This document shows positions 50,660-60,593 of a stretch of 64,000 bases of DNA, piece by piece (within the stretch, counting starts at the first letter, position 1; each line of letters opens with the position of its first letter). Made by a program: the position numbers and the translations under genes. Under the pieces are notes generated by a model. It had not been told where the DNA came from, searched no databases, and saw nothing but the letters and a program-made list of their open reading frames with translations. Source of the stretch: an uncultured Victivallis sp. (GTDB taxonomy: Bacteria; Verrucomicrobiota; Lentisphaeria; Victivallales; Victivallaceae); contig CALXOA010000054.1 of assembly GCA_944389895.1 (NCBI GenBank), forward strand, positions 35,421 through 99,420, read 5' to 3'.

Positions 50660-51649
50660 ATGACGATTTACGACATTGCGAGCAATCTCGGGGTATCGGC
50701 TGCGACCGTTTCTCTTGCGTTGAACGGGGATCACCGGGTGGCGGATCGAACCCGGGAGCGAATCACCGCCTATGCGCTCAAAAACGGTTTCAAGCGGAAT
50801 GAACAGGCCCGGAATTTCCGCCTGAAGCGCACCTGTAACGTGGCGATCGTGGTACACAACATCGACAACGACTTCTGGTTCGGTGTGGTCAAGGCGGTTG
50901 AGGATGCTCTCGGTGAAGCCTACAATGTAATTCTCTGCAACACCGACGGTGATATCGCCAAGGAGGAGAAAATTTTCCGCAATTTGATGCAGCGCAAGGT
51001 GGATGGAATCATCGTCCAGCCCGCGTCAGCACGGGATGAGCATTATCTTGAGATGATTCGTGCGGGGATTCCCGTGGTATCACTCGAAGAGACTTCGAAC
51101 AAACAGATTTCGTTTGTGAAGGGAAATGATTTCAAGAGTGCGCGCCGTCTGACGGAGGCGTGCGTGATGGCCGGACATCGCCGGATCGCATTCCTGAGCT
51201 TCGATTTCGACTGTGTCGGACTCGCTGAGCGGATCCGCGGTTTCCATGCCGCCGTCGAGTCGTCGGGGATAGCCGACCAATGTGATGTTTTTGTCGCCGA
51301 CGAGATCTCTGCCGCCGCGGTTGAACGGGTGATCGGAAGCCGGATCGGTGATTTCACGCTGGTGATCGGTTCCGACGATCGGATCGCCTGCCAGTTGTTG
51401 CGGGTTCTTGCGGCGCGCGGGGTGCGGGTCCCGGCGGAGCTCTCCGTCATCGGTTGGAACAACAGCCGTTTTCTGGAGTACCTGACGCCATCGCTTTCAT
51501 CGGTGGCGATCCCGATGTGCGAGATCGGCCGCCGCGCTGCGGAGATCATTCTGCAGAACCTGAATGACGGCCCCAGCGTCGTCAAGGAGTATGTGGATGA
51601 GGAGATTTTTCTGCGCGAATCGTTTGCTCCCTGCAAGGTCGGGGAATAA
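50660..51649 (+). CDS. LacI-family transcriptional regulator
   Basis: A 329-aa regulator. The helix-turn-helix and hinge lie in residues 1-60 (TIYDIASNLGVSAATVSLALNGDHRVADRTRERI). The sugar-binding domain follows with NDFWFGVVKAVEDAL (about 75), GIIVQPASARDEHY, AGHRRIAFLSFD (about 175), LVIGSDDRIACQLLR, and the SVIGWNNSRFLEYLTPSLSSVAIP block. Two perfect operators in its own promoter indicate autoregulation. Downstream genes (27 bases to the first glycosidase) are probably in the same transcript. The effector is presumably a sugar released by those enzymes. Confidence 0.92.
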   Translation: MTIYDIASNLGVSAATVSLALNGDHRVADRTRERITAYALKNGFKRNEQARNFRLKRTCNVAIVVHNIDNDFWFGVVKAVEDALGEAYNVILCNTDGDIAKEEKIFRNLMQRKVDGIIVQPASARDEHYLEMIRAGIPVVSLEETSNKQISFVKGNDFKSARRLTEACVMAGHRRIAFLSFDFDCVGLAERIRGFHAAVESSGIADQCDVFVADEISAAAVERVIGSRIGDFTLVIGSDDRIACQLLRVLAARGVRVPAELSVIGWNNSRFLEYLTPSLSSVAIPMCEIGRRAAEIILQNLNDGPSVVKEYVDEEIFLRESFAPCKVGE

Positions 51650-51676
51650 AAACATGGAATGTTTTGAGGAACTGTG

Positions 51677-54600
51677 ATGAAGAATATCCGGGCGATTCTC
51701 CTGAGCGTGACATCTGCCGCTCTACTTTTTTCCGCGTTGCCGCTCATAGGAGGCACAGAGAGCGATGAAGTCGCCCGGTGGCTCTGGCACGAAAGTTCCC
51801 CCGTCAACCATTCGACCCGATATTTCCGGCTCAATCTCGATCTTGCCGATCAGGCGGTCAGCGCCCCGGTCACGTTTGCCTGTGACGACATCGGGCAGAT
51901 CTATGTGAACGGCAGGATCATCGGGAAGAATCAGTCGCAGAAGGCAACCCGATTCAATCTTGCGCCTTATCTGAAACCGGGGCGGAACGTGATCGCACTT
52001 TCCGTGTCCAATGTGCTCAAGCCTGCCGGGATCATCATGCGCGGCGAGATTCTGCTGAAGAACGACAGCGTCATTCCGATCTTTTCGGACAACGTCCAGT
52101 CGAGCGCAGAGGGCCCTGAAGGGTGGAACTCCGTCAACTTTGATGATTCCAGGTGGTCCCGTGCGGTAAGGATCAGCGAGGCCGATGCATCATTGCTGAA
52201 CCGGTTGACGGATCAGACGCTCTTCCTTCCGAGGCATGAGGGCACATCGGTCCTGCGGAATCCCGGCCGGGTGTTGCTCGATGATTTTGCGGATATTTCG
52301 AGCTGGCTGGGCGGAGGGGGCGAAGGTGCCCGTCCCGGAGCGGCCCATCCGTTTGAGTTCCATTTCGGTTCGGTTCCGGATGAACGGCGCGATGACGGCT
52401 GGGCCGGGGCACTCCACTTCGACACCGTTGCTCCGCGCGGTCAGGCGCGGTTCGGTAAAAACAGTATCTATCAGAAGCGTCTTGAACCGCGGGCGATTGT
52501 GTTTTCCGCCGATGCCGAAGGCAATTCTGGGGAGGTCAGCTTCCGTTTCATCGATCGCTTCGACCGCGAATACATCACGCGTGGGGTGAAGATCTCCGGG
52601 CGCGGCTGGCGGGAGTACCGGCTTGAGCTCAATCCGGAACAGGTGCCGGGGTGGGAGAAGGTCGCATTTCCCGTGGTAATGCGTGAGATCATCTATCGCA
52701 ACGATCAGCCGGCGAAGAGCCGGATTCTGCTCGACGATCTCTATGCGGAAGCCGATCTTTCTGAAACCGCACAGCAGATTTCACTCCATCCTGATTATGC
52801 CGGTCTGGCCCATCCGGTGGGAATGCCGGTCACGATGACTTTCCGCATCCGCAACGGGTTGCGGAGGGAAACGGATCTCCATCTCAAACTTGAGGTGTTC
52901 GACTTTGATCAGCGCCTGATTGCATCGGCGCAGGCGGAGCGGACTCTGGGGCCTTATGGATTCGGAAGAGTCACCTTCGAGCTCGGGAAATTCGAGTCTC
53001 TGGGCGGTTATGCCGTGAAACTCACCGCCGACAACGGATCGGGAAAGTCCTCTTATCTGGGTTGGCTCGGAATTTTCGAGCCGAACGGCGGGCGGATCAA
53101 CCGGGTTCCGATGTGGTTCGGTGTAGAGGATCAGGAGGTCAATACCGCTCCTTACGAGGCGAAGCTGCACGCCGGCTGGATGAAATTGCTCGGGGTGGAT
53201 ATGATCCGCGGTGGTTTTCTCGGTTCCAAAGCCGAAGCGGTTCGCGGTGGTCGTTCCGGTTACGAAGGGTTCCGGAAGTTGTGGCGGCCGCATGTCGAAG
53301 CGGGACTCGACATCTGTCTCGATTACGCCGGAGCGATTCCCGACTGGACAAATCCCGGTCGGACAAGGCCGGCTGGAACCGCCTGGAGTTCGGCCGGCAA
53401 CGTACAGGCTCAACTCCGGAATCCGGAAATGTCTGCCCCCGATGCTGAACCGGTATGGCATTTTGAATCGAAACCCGATGCCCGGGCGCTCGCATACTCC
53501 GTTGCGCTTGAGGATGTGAAGTTGGAACCGGAGCACGGGTGGTTTGAGTTTTCCTACCGGCTGCCGGAAGATTCCCCGGTTACCCGGCTGCGTCCCGGTT
53601 TCCGGCTTGACAACCGGGAGTTTGTTGTGGGAGATCTCGTTCCGGTCAAGGGCAGGTGGTCCACCGTGCGGTTGCCTCTCAATGACGGAATTTTTTCCGG
53701 AAAGCGCAAGGGGGGCGGGGAGTACGTCGAGGAGCTTGAACTCGGCATGCTGGCGCCTGCGGGGCCGATTGTACTGGAGCTCGGAACGTTTGCCGCCGGA
53801 AGCGATGTCCCTGAAGGGAGTGGTCGGATCCGCGAGTGGCGACCCGGAGTCGAAGCCGGGGCGGCGGTTCTTCCACACGGCAAGGATCCGGAACGGTTCC
53901 GGGAGCATATCACCCATGTGGCGGAGTTCATGAAGTCGATCCCGCAGATCCGGTGGTTTGAGTGGTTCAACGAGCCGAATCTCGGTTTCACGATGCCGAA
54001 TGAAGCCTACATGGAGGGCCTGCGGCAACTCTACCCGATCGTGAAACGGATTGCTCCGGGGGTGCAGGTCGGTACCGGTGGGCTGGTGATCGGGGCGCAT
54101 CCCAAAGCGCGGCCCGGGTTCGTGAAACAGGCTTATGTGGAAAACGCAGCCAGCTATGACATTGCCTTCTATCATGCTCACGACGGCACGGCAAATTACA
54201 GGAAGATTGCCGGGGAGGTGCTCGGCATGATCGGTGACAAGCCATTCGCAAACACCGAAACCGGATTCCGTTCTTATCATGATTCGCCGGAACTCTTTTA
54301 CAATCAGGCCCGTGTACTGGTCCAGAAGATCGCCTTTTCGCGTTCGATCGGTATGACCTTTTACATCTGGTTCATGATGCAGGATTACTGGGACAAGTAC
54401 ATCAACGCCGATGACTCCTTCGGGCTGGTTACGGTGGACAATCAGCCGAAACCCTCCTTTGTCGCATACAATGAACTGATCCGGCAGCTTGCCAATACCA
54501 CTCCGGCGACCGGTGCCGAACTGGATCCCCGGCTCGAAAGTTTCCGCTTCACCGGTTCCGGGGAAGAGGTGTTCGTCGCCTGGCCGAAGCGTGATGACGC

Positions 54601-55624
54601 GAGATTCAGTTTCTGTCTGAAGAGTACGGCCCCGGTCCGGCTGATCGACATTTTCGGTAATGTCGAGGAGCTTCGACCGGTTGACGGAATCGTTTACGTC
54701 AATACGAAGCGGCTGCCCTTCTATCTGCGTTCCAGAGAGGGGGCGATGGCCCCCTTCGGCGAACTGGTCCTGATTTCCGGAGACACGGTTCGTCTGCCTG
54801 GTGAAGAACGGCCGCTGAACGTGACGTTGCGCAATCCTTATCGGACGGCGATTCGATATCAATTGAAGTCCGGTTCGGAGAGCTTCTCCGGGGAGATTCG
54901 GTCGGGGAGCGGGGAGAGCATCGAACTGCCGTTCCGGGTCCCTGCTGATGCGGCGCCGGGCACGCTCTCCTGTCCGGTGACGGTGGTTCTGACTGCGGGA
55001 GACGGCCGGGAACTCTACCGGGGAGAGGTGATTCTGCACGTTTCGGTCGCGCTGGGTGTCGGTACACGAAAGGAAAACCAGTTGATCGAACTTGACGGAG
55101 AAGCTGTTTTGACGGAACTGGTGTTTGATCCGACCACACCGCGATGGGGCGGCCGTGACGACCTTTCTGCGCAGATCCGGTTGTTCCGGGACGGCGGCGA
55201 CCTGGTGTTTGAAGCTGACGTCCGTGATCAGGATCATTCTGCGCCGGACTCCGGGGCGATGAACTGGCGTAACGATTCGATTCAGGTCGCTCTGGCCAAC
55301 GCTCAGGGAGAACAATTCGAATTTACCGTTTCCGACGGGCCCGATAACCGCCCGGTGGCGTGGTGTCATATCGCTCCGGATGGGAAAGGCGTCGGCGAGG
55401 TGCAACTGCCGCTTTCGATCGGTCGCGGGCAGAGCGTGACCCGGTATCGTTTCTCGATTGCGCTGGCGACGGTCGGCATTTCTCCTGTGCCGGGAGAACG
55501 CTTCCGGCTGTCACTGCTGGTCAATGACAACGATCGGGGGAAAAGAGTGCGGACCATGGAGTTCTTCCGGGGAATCGAAGGAGACAAGGATGTCGGGCTC
55601 TTCGGTTGGTGCGAACTGCGCTGA
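51677..55624 (+). CDS. Large secreted clan GH-A glycoside hydrolase, first of two paralogs
   Basis: A 1315-aa protein with signal peptide (MKNIRAILLSVTSAALLFSALPL). Domain order: N-terminal beta domain (about 30-150, WLWHESSPV..YVNGRIIG, jelly-roll-like), a second beta domain (180-370), a TIM barrel (about 470-920) and a C-terminal CBM9-like domain (about 1120-1315, ending FRLSLLVNDNDRGKRVRTMEF). Acid/base Glu766 is in WFNEPNL and the likely nucleophile is Glu861 in NTETGFR. Between IPDW and the NEP strand there is about 170 residues of extra beta sequence absent from its paralog at 57162. ATG 51677 follows TGAGGAACTGTG. Confidence 0.78.
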   Translation: MKNIRAILLSVTSAALLFSALPLIGGTESDEVARWLWHESSPVNHSTRYFRLNLDLADQAVSAPVTFACDDIGQIYVNGRIIGKNQSQKATRFNLAPYLKPGRNVIALSVSNVLKPAGIIMRGEILLKNDSVIPIFSDNVQSSAEGPEGWNSVNFDDSRWSRAVRISEADASLLNRLTDQTLFLPRHEGTSVLRNPGRVLLDDFADISSWLGGGGEGARPGAAHPFEFHFGSVPDERRDDGWAGALHFDTVAPRGQARFGKNSIYQKRLEPRAIVFSADAEGNSGEVSFRFIDRFDREYITRGVKISGRGWREYRLELNPEQVPGWEKVAFPVVMREIIYRNDQPAKSRILLDDLYAEADLSETAQQISLHPDYAGLAHPVGMPVTMTFRIRNGLRRETDLHLKLEVFDFDQRLIASAQAERTLGPYGFGRVTFELGKFESLGGYAVKLTADNGSGKSSYLGWLGIFEPNGGRINRVPMWFGVEDQEVNTAPYEAKLHAGWMKLLGVDMIRGGFLGSKAEAVRGGRSGYEGFRKLWRPHVEAGLDICLDYAGAIPDWTNPGRTRPAGTAWSSAGNVQAQLRNPEMSAPDAEPVWHFESKPDARALAYSVALEDVKLEPEHGWFEFSYRLPEDSPVTRLRPGFRLDNREFVVGDLVPVKGRWSTVRLPLNDGIFSGKRKGGGEYVEELELGMLAPAGPIVLELGTFAAGSDVPEGSGRIREWRPGVEAGAAVLPHGKDPERFREHITHVAEFMKSIPQIRWFEWFNEPNLGFTMPNEAYMEGLRQLYPIVKRIAPGVQVGTGGLVIGAHPKARPGFVKQAYVENAASYDIAFYHAHDGTANYRKIAGEVLGMIGDKPFANTETGFRSYHDSPELFYNQARVLVQKIAFSRSIGMTFYIWFMMQDYWDKYINADDSFGLVTVDNQPKPSFVAYNELIRQLANTTPATGAELDPRLESFRFTGSGEEVFVAWPKRDDARFSFCLKSTAPVRLIDIFGNVEELRPVDGIVYVNTKRLPFYLRSREGAMAPFGELVLISGDTVRLPGEERPLNVTLRNPYRTAIRYQLKSGSESFSGEIRSGSGESIELPFRVPADAAPGTLSCPVTVVLTAGDGRELYRGEVILHVSVALGVGTRKENQLIELDGEAVLTELVFDPTTPRWGGRDDLSAQIRLFRDGGDLVFEADVRDQDHSAPDSGAMNWRNDSIQVALANAQGEQFEFTVSDGPDNRPVAWCHIAPDGKGVGEVQLPLSIGRGQSVTRYRFSIALATVGISPVPGERFRLSLLVNDNDRGKRVRTMEFFRGIEGDKDVGLFGWCELR

Positions 55625-55711
55625 AATGAAAATGAGAAATCCCATGGGCCGGAGGACGGATGGTCTGCCGGATGTGGAATCCATTCAGAAAAAGTGGGGG
55701 TGTGGTCGACA

Positions 55712-56413
55712 ATGAGAATGAATGAAGCAAAATTTACATTGATTGAATTGCTCGTTGTAATCGCGATCATAGCGATCCTTGCGGCACTGCTGCTGCCGGC
55801 GTTGAATCAGGCGCGTGACAGGGCACTGGATATCGCCTGCCGCAACAATCTAAAGACGATGGGAACGGCAACGATTCTTTATGCGGATGGTTGCGACGGC
55901 TGGATCCCCTATACCGAGACGGTCGGGGAGCTTTACGGAAATTTGTACATCAAATATTTTCATCAGCGTCTCGCCGTATTCTGCGCTGACGCCCCGAATG
56001 TGTTCCGCTGCCCCAAGGCGGGACCGGGCGAGGGACGGGACAGCGAGGGTGCCGGTGTCAACGACTGGCGTTTCCGGATCGGCGGCAGTGATGTCGGCAG
56101 CAAGCTTGCCGACGGGAAGCCGTGTCGTCTGACCTACGATTCGATTGCGACGATCGGTGGAGTAATCGGCTACGGCAGCTGGGAACCCCACAAGCTTGCC
56201 CGTTGCATTGCACCCGGGAAAACCGTTCATATCGTGGATGGAAAGAGTCCCGCGGCGCTTGCAAGTGACCTGAAGAATGTTGCTGATGAACGTTTCCCGC
56301 AGTTCTGGCGTCACAACATGCGCTGCAACCTCCTGCTCCTTGATGGTCATGTCGGGCAGATCAGCCGGGCGGAACAGGATGATTTCAAATTTTCCGATCC
56401 GGAAAACCACTGA
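55712..56413 (+). CDS. Prepilin-type N-terminal domain protein
   Basis: A 233-aa protein: MRMNEAK, then [19 protein letters not shown] with Glu at +5, [20 protein letters not shown], and a C-terminal [14 protein letters not shown] motif (DGH). Another DUF1559-type pseudopilin. The residue before the processing Phe is Lys. It lies 87 bases after the first large glycosidase, in the same LacI operon. The start could be 55712 or 55718. GGGGGTGTGG is the nearest purine-rich site. Confidence 0.82.
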   Translation: MRMNEAKFTLIELLVVIAIIAILAALLLPALNQARDRALDIACRNNLKTMGTATILYADGCDGWIPYTETVGELYGNLYIKYFHQRLAVFCADAPNVFRCPKAGPGEGRDSEGAGVNDWRFRIGGSDVGSKLADGKPCRLTYDSIATIGGVIGYGSWEPHKLARCIAPGKTVHIVDGKSPAALASDLKNVADERFPQFWRHNMRCNLLLLDGHVGQISRAEQDDFKFSDPENH

Positions 56414-56454
56414 GTTTTCTTTTGGAAAACCCATAAAAAAAGGAAAAGCAAGCT

Positions 56455-57126
56455 ATGAAAAAAAGATTTACACTTATCGAGTTGCTTGTGGTGATTGCGA
56501 TCATCGCCATTCTTGCGGCAATGCTGTTGCCGGCATTGAACAAGGCGCGGGACAAAGCGCGGGAAACCCTCTGCGTGAACAATGAGAAAACACTCGGACT
56601 CGGGCTGGCGTTCTACGCCGATGACTACAATGGTTTTCTGATAAACGGGCAGCATTCCCCCGGATACATCTTCAACGGGTTCCAATATACGTACTGGTAC
56701 CAGGATTTCTCCCGTTACATCCCCAACGGGAAGTCATATTTCTGCCAGATCGGCGGAGAGGAGTATGCGCGCGAAACAGAGGGCAAGTCCTCGCGTTACT
56801 TCCCGACGGATCGGGGCGCTTACATCAGCTACGCCGTCAATATCAAAGTCGCCGGGGCGTGGGGGCTGGATGGCGATAAATACAATAAATGGTACAAGAT
56901 CAGCAGCATCAAGTATCCCACCCGGACGGTTTATCTGATGGATGGGCACAGTGATATCATGTTCATCGGAGGCAAGGGGGAGGTCCTGGAGCAGCCGAAA
57001 CGGGTTCCCAAGAACTTCCGCCACAACGATCGGACCAACGCTCTGATGCTGGACGGGCATTCCGTTTCCATCAAACGGGCCAACTGGGCGACGCTCAGTG
57101 ACAACTATGTATGGGCGCTCTATTGA
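56455..57126 (+). CDS. Prepilin-type N-terminal domain protein
   Basis: A 223-aa protein: MKKR, then [19 protein letters not shown] with Glu at +5, and [33 protein letters not shown]. The tail has a [15 protein letters not shown] motif like that of its neighbour. The two form a tandem pair, 41 bases apart, with different middle regions (aromatic-rich [13 protein letters not shown] here). The residue before the cleavage Phe is Arg. Third structural gene of the LacI operon. Confidence 0.84.
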   Translation: MKKRFTLIELLVVIAIIAILAAMLLPALNKARDKARETLCVNNEKTLGLGLAFYADDYNGFLINGQHSPGYIFNGFQYTYWYQDFSRYIPNGKSYFCQIGGEEYARETEGKSSRYFPTDRGAYISYAVNIKVAGAWGLDGDKYNKWYKISSIKYPTRTVYLMDGHSDIMFIGGKGEVLEQPKRVPKNFRHNDRTNALMLDGHSVSIKRANWATLSDNYVWALY

Positions 57127-57161
57127 CCCGGTACTTCTGAGGAAAATCGGAGATTGCCACC

Positions 57162-60100
57162 ATGAAATTCGCCGCAGTTGCATTCTCTCTGGCCTTCGCC
57201 GCCATGGTTGCCGCGCAGGTCCCGGAGTGGATCTGGTACCCCGAAAAGCCGCAGGACAACTCGATTCGTGCTTTCCGGAGGAGCTTCCGGGTGGATTCCC
57301 CGGTGAAATCGGCGCAGCTCATGGTCCTGGCCGATGACAATGCCGAGATCCGGATCAACGGTGCACCGGAACAACCCCTGCCCGGCTGGTTGAAGTTCAA
57401 CCGTTACGATGTCACGAAGTTCATCCGCCGGGGGGATAACGTCATCGCAATCCGGGCGCGTAACGGGCGGGCGGACGCGGGGTTGCTCTGCCGCTTTGAG
57501 ATCTTCACGGAGCAGGGAATGCTCGAGTTCAACACCGGGGAGGGGTGGAAGTGTTCGACCGAAATGCCCGAGGGGTGGCAGTCTCCCGGATTTGACGACT
57601 CCGGCTGGCGAGACGTGAAGCGGCTCGGCGGTGCGGATCTGGCCCCGTGGAACTCGCTGGTCGATCTGTCGCCGTTTCTGCTGGCCGGGAGGGCGAAGCT
57701 CGATCCGATTCCGCCGGAAAAGAGAGGGCGGTTGATGCTGGATGATTTCTCCGACTGTTCCAGCTGGATGGGGGCGGCATATTCCGGTATCCGGCCCGGG
57801 CACAATGTTCTGCCGTACCAGCTCGGATTCGGCGCCGGTCCGGACGCCTCCCGCGATGACGGCGGCACGGGGATGATCGATTACGACTTCGTGAAATCCG
57901 GCGGACTGATGGTTTTTGAGAAGAACGCGGTCTACAAAAATCCTGCGGTCGCTGAAGCGATTGAGTTCGATGCGAATCCTCAGGGGTATGAGTGCGAAAT
58001 CTATTTTGAACTGATGGACCGTTCCGACAAGGCGAGATTCCGGACCTCGCCGGTCAAACTCTCCGGAAATGGATGGAAGCGTTACCGGCTCGAGCTGAAT
58101 GCAGGGAATGTCCGGAATTTCAACGAACTTGTGTTCCCGGTGGCGATCCGGCAACTCGGGTTCATCGGCGGCCGGGCGGGGAAGGGGCGCGTCCTCCTGG
58201 ACGATCTCTGCTTCGTCTCGGATCTCTCCGGCGGGGAGGGTGTCCTTACGATACACCCGGAGTACGACGGTCTCGCTCACGCTCTGAACCAGCCGGTCCG
58301 GCAGACGTTTCGTATTCGCAACAACTGGAACCTCCCCCTGGAAACGACCGTGTCGATGGATGTTTTCGACATTCTGGATCGGAAACTCTTTTCCGCAGGG
58401 AAGACGGTGAAAATCGGCGCTTACGGGGTCGGACGGATTTCCTTCGATGTCGGAAGTTTTGCCAGAAAGGGAGCCTTCCGGACCGAGGTCAAGGCAAAAA
58501 ATCGTCTTTCGGAACAACGTTTCACCGGCTGGTTCGGCGTATTCACCCCGAACAACAAACGTCTCAACGGCAGGCCGATGTGGTTCGGCGTCGAAGATCA
58601 GGGACTGCGCAATTTCCGGTATGAGGAAGAGTTGCATGTCGGCTGGATGAAGATGCTCGGCATCGACATCATTCGCGGCAACGTACTCGGCAACCAGCTG
58701 GAAAAGGTGCCGCATTCGGATTTCGGGTATCAGCAGTACCAACGGATGTATCAGCCTCATTTCGATGCCGGGATTCAGCTGATTTTCTCTTATGCCGGTG
58801 ATGTACCGGGCTGGGCGGGGGGGCCGGCGCTGGATGGGCGGCGCGAGGAGTTTATCGGCCATATGACCCGTGTGGCGCAGTTTATGAAAGGCAATCCGGG
58901 CATCCGTTACTTCGAATGGTTCAATGAACCGAATCTCTCCTTTTTCCGCGGAACCACCGAAGACTATCTCGCTTCGCAGCGGATTTTCTACCCGATCTTC
59001 AAGTCGATCGTCCCCGACGTGAAGGTTGCAACCGGCGGCGTGGTGATCAACCATGGCAGGGCAAAGCCGGAGTTCGCCCGGCGGATGTATCAGGAGAACC
59101 GGGCGTTTTACGATGTTGCCTGTTATCACGGCCATGAGGACTATGCCGCTCATCGGAAAAACCTCGCCATCCTGGACGGCTGGCTGGCCGCCGTCGGGGG
59201 AGATAAGCCTTTCGGCAATTCCGAAGCCGGAGTACGTTCCCATTACGGCAATCCCGGGATGTTCCGGCTGCAGGCGGCGGAGCTGGTCAGGAAGATCACA
59301 TTGACGAAGAGCCGCAATTCGGAGTTCTACATCTGGTTTATGCTGCAGGACTACGGCGACAAGTACATCAACGCGGACGACTCTTTCGGGCTGGTTACGG
59401 TGGACAATCAGCCGAAACCGTCGTTTCTCGCATACAATGAATTGATTCGGCAGCTTGCGGATACGCTCCCTGCGGAACCGGTCGTTCTGGCCCCGCAGCT
59501 TCAGAGTACCCGGTTTCTCCGTGGAGATGAGGAAATTCACGTCTGCTGGTCTGAAGGGGGACCGTTTGCGTTTGCGTTGAGCAGTGAGGTCCCGTTCCGC
59601 TGTACTGATCTATTCGGCAACGAAACGGTCATCCGGCCTTCGGGCGGAATCGCGCTTGTGAATTGCGGAACTCTGCCGTTCTATCTTCGGGCTCCGAAGG
59701 GTGCGCTTTCCGCGGTGGAGTTGCCGTTGCACGTGGTTGGAGAGTCGGTCTTTGTTCCGGGGGAAAAGGGGGCGGTGGAACTGGAGCTGCTCAATCCTTA
59801 TGGAGAGAGGTTGCACTATTGCGTTGCCGTGGAGGATGTCGAACGGAAGGGGAAGCTGCGTTCCGGCGGAGTCGTTCACTTCAATATTCCGGTGACGATA
59901 CCGGCTGACGCTGCCGCCGGCAATTTCCCGCTCGATTGCCGGCTCAAACTTATGCGGGAAGACGGGCGGATATTGCTGGATCAGATGATCTCGCTCCGTC
60001 GCGCAGTCGCATTGCCGGTCTCTCGGGATGGAAAAGCAACAGTCAAACTGGATCGTGCGGATCAGGTGCGTGAGATGATGTTCGATCCAAATACGCCGCG

Positions 60101-60593
60101 TTGGAGCGGGCCCGGGGATCTCAGTGCTGAGATCGGACTTTCCCTGCAGGGGAAGTCGCTGCTGTTCGATGCCGTCGTGACCGATGACGATCACAGTGTT
60201 CCCGGTCGGGAGGCCTTCGTATGGCAGAACGACTGCATTCAGGTCGGGATCGTGAACCGTGAGGGTGCGCATTACGAATTTACCGTTTCCGGAGACGGTA
60301 AGGGAGGCGCAGTGCTCTGGAATCACATTTATCCCGGTGAAGGCGGCGGAATGGTCGGTACCGCCAGGCAATTTCCGGCCTCGGTCGTCAGAAAAGGAGG
60401 ACAGACGATTTACCACTTCGAGATTCCGGTCGATCGGATTGGTCTGAAGGGAGAACCCGGAGAGATATTCCGGCTTGCCCTTCTGGTGAATGACAACGAC
60501 AAAGGCAGGTCTCTGCGATTCATGGAGTGGAACAGCGGCATCCAGCCGATGAAGAACGTCGAACTTTTCGGCTGGGCGAAATTCGTCCGTTGA
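57162..60593 (+). CDS. Large secreted clan GH-A glycoside hydrolase, second paralog
   Basis: A 1143-aa protein with signal peptide (MKFAAVAFSLAFAAMVAAQ). Same architecture as the enzyme at 51677: N-terminal beta domains (WIWYPEKP, DDNAEIRINGAP), a TIM barrel with acid/base Glu589 in WFNEPNL and probable nucleophile Glu688 in NSEAGVR, and a C-terminal CBM9-like domain ending LALLVNDNDKGRS. The two share stretches such as DDSFGLVTVDNQPKPSF. They are clearly tandem paralogs. This copy lacks the 170-residue insertion. Last gene of the LacI operon. Substrate unknown. Confidence 0.78.
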   Translation: MKFAAVAFSLAFAAMVAAQVPEWIWYPEKPQDNSIRAFRRSFRVDSPVKSAQLMVLADDNAEIRINGAPEQPLPGWLKFNRYDVTKFIRRGDNVIAIRARNGRADAGLLCRFEIFTEQGMLEFNTGEGWKCSTEMPEGWQSPGFDDSGWRDVKRLGGADLAPWNSLVDLSPFLLAGRAKLDPIPPEKRGRLMLDDFSDCSSWMGAAYSGIRPGHNVLPYQLGFGAGPDASRDDGGTGMIDYDFVKSGGLMVFEKNAVYKNPAVAEAIEFDANPQGYECEIYFELMDRSDKARFRTSPVKLSGNGWKRYRLELNAGNVRNFNELVFPVAIRQLGFIGGRAGKGRVLLDDLCFVSDLSGGEGVLTIHPEYDGLAHALNQPVRQTFRIRNNWNLPLETTVSMDVFDILDRKLFSAGKTVKIGAYGVGRISFDVGSFARKGAFRTEVKAKNRLSEQRFTGWFGVFTPNNKRLNGRPMWFGVEDQGLRNFRYEEELHVGWMKMLGIDIIRGNVLGNQLEKVPHSDFGYQQYQRMYQPHFDAGIQLIFSYAGDVPGWAGGPALDGRREEFIGHMTRVAQFMKGNPGIRYFEWFNEPNLSFFRGTTEDYLASQRIFYPIFKSIVPDVKVATGGVVINHGRAKPEFARRMYQENRAFYDVACYHGHEDYAAHRKNLAILDGWLAAVGGDKPFGNSEAGVRSHYGNPGMFRLQAAELVRKITLTKSRNSEFYIWFMLQDYGDKYINADDSFGLVTVDNQPKPSFLAYNELIRQLADTLPAEPVVLAPQLQSTRFLRGDEEIHVCWSEGGPFAFALSSEVPFRCTDLFGNETVIRPSGGIALVNCGTLPFYLRAPKGALSAVELPLHVVGESVFVPGEKGAVELELLNPYGERLHYCVAVEDVERKGKLRSGGVVHFNIPVTIPADAAAGNFPLDCRLKLMREDGRILLDQMISLRRAVALPVSRDGKATVKLDRADQVREMMFDPNTPRWSGPGDLSAEIGLSLQGKSLLFDAVVTDDDHSVPGREAFVWQNDCIQVGIVNREGAHYEFTVSGDGKGGAVLWNHIYPGEGGGMVGTARQFPASVVRKGGQTIYHFEIPVDRIGLKGEPGEIFRLALLVNDNDKGRSLRFMEWNSGIQPMKNVELFGWAKFVR

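Noticed and set aside
52781..55405. Minus-strand open frame of 874 codons
   Set aside because: Antisense to the first large glycosidase, which has a signal peptide and catalytic motifs. No domain in the reverse reading.
57120..59540. Minus-strand open frame of 806 codons
   Set aside because: Antisense to the second large glycosidase. Same explanation.
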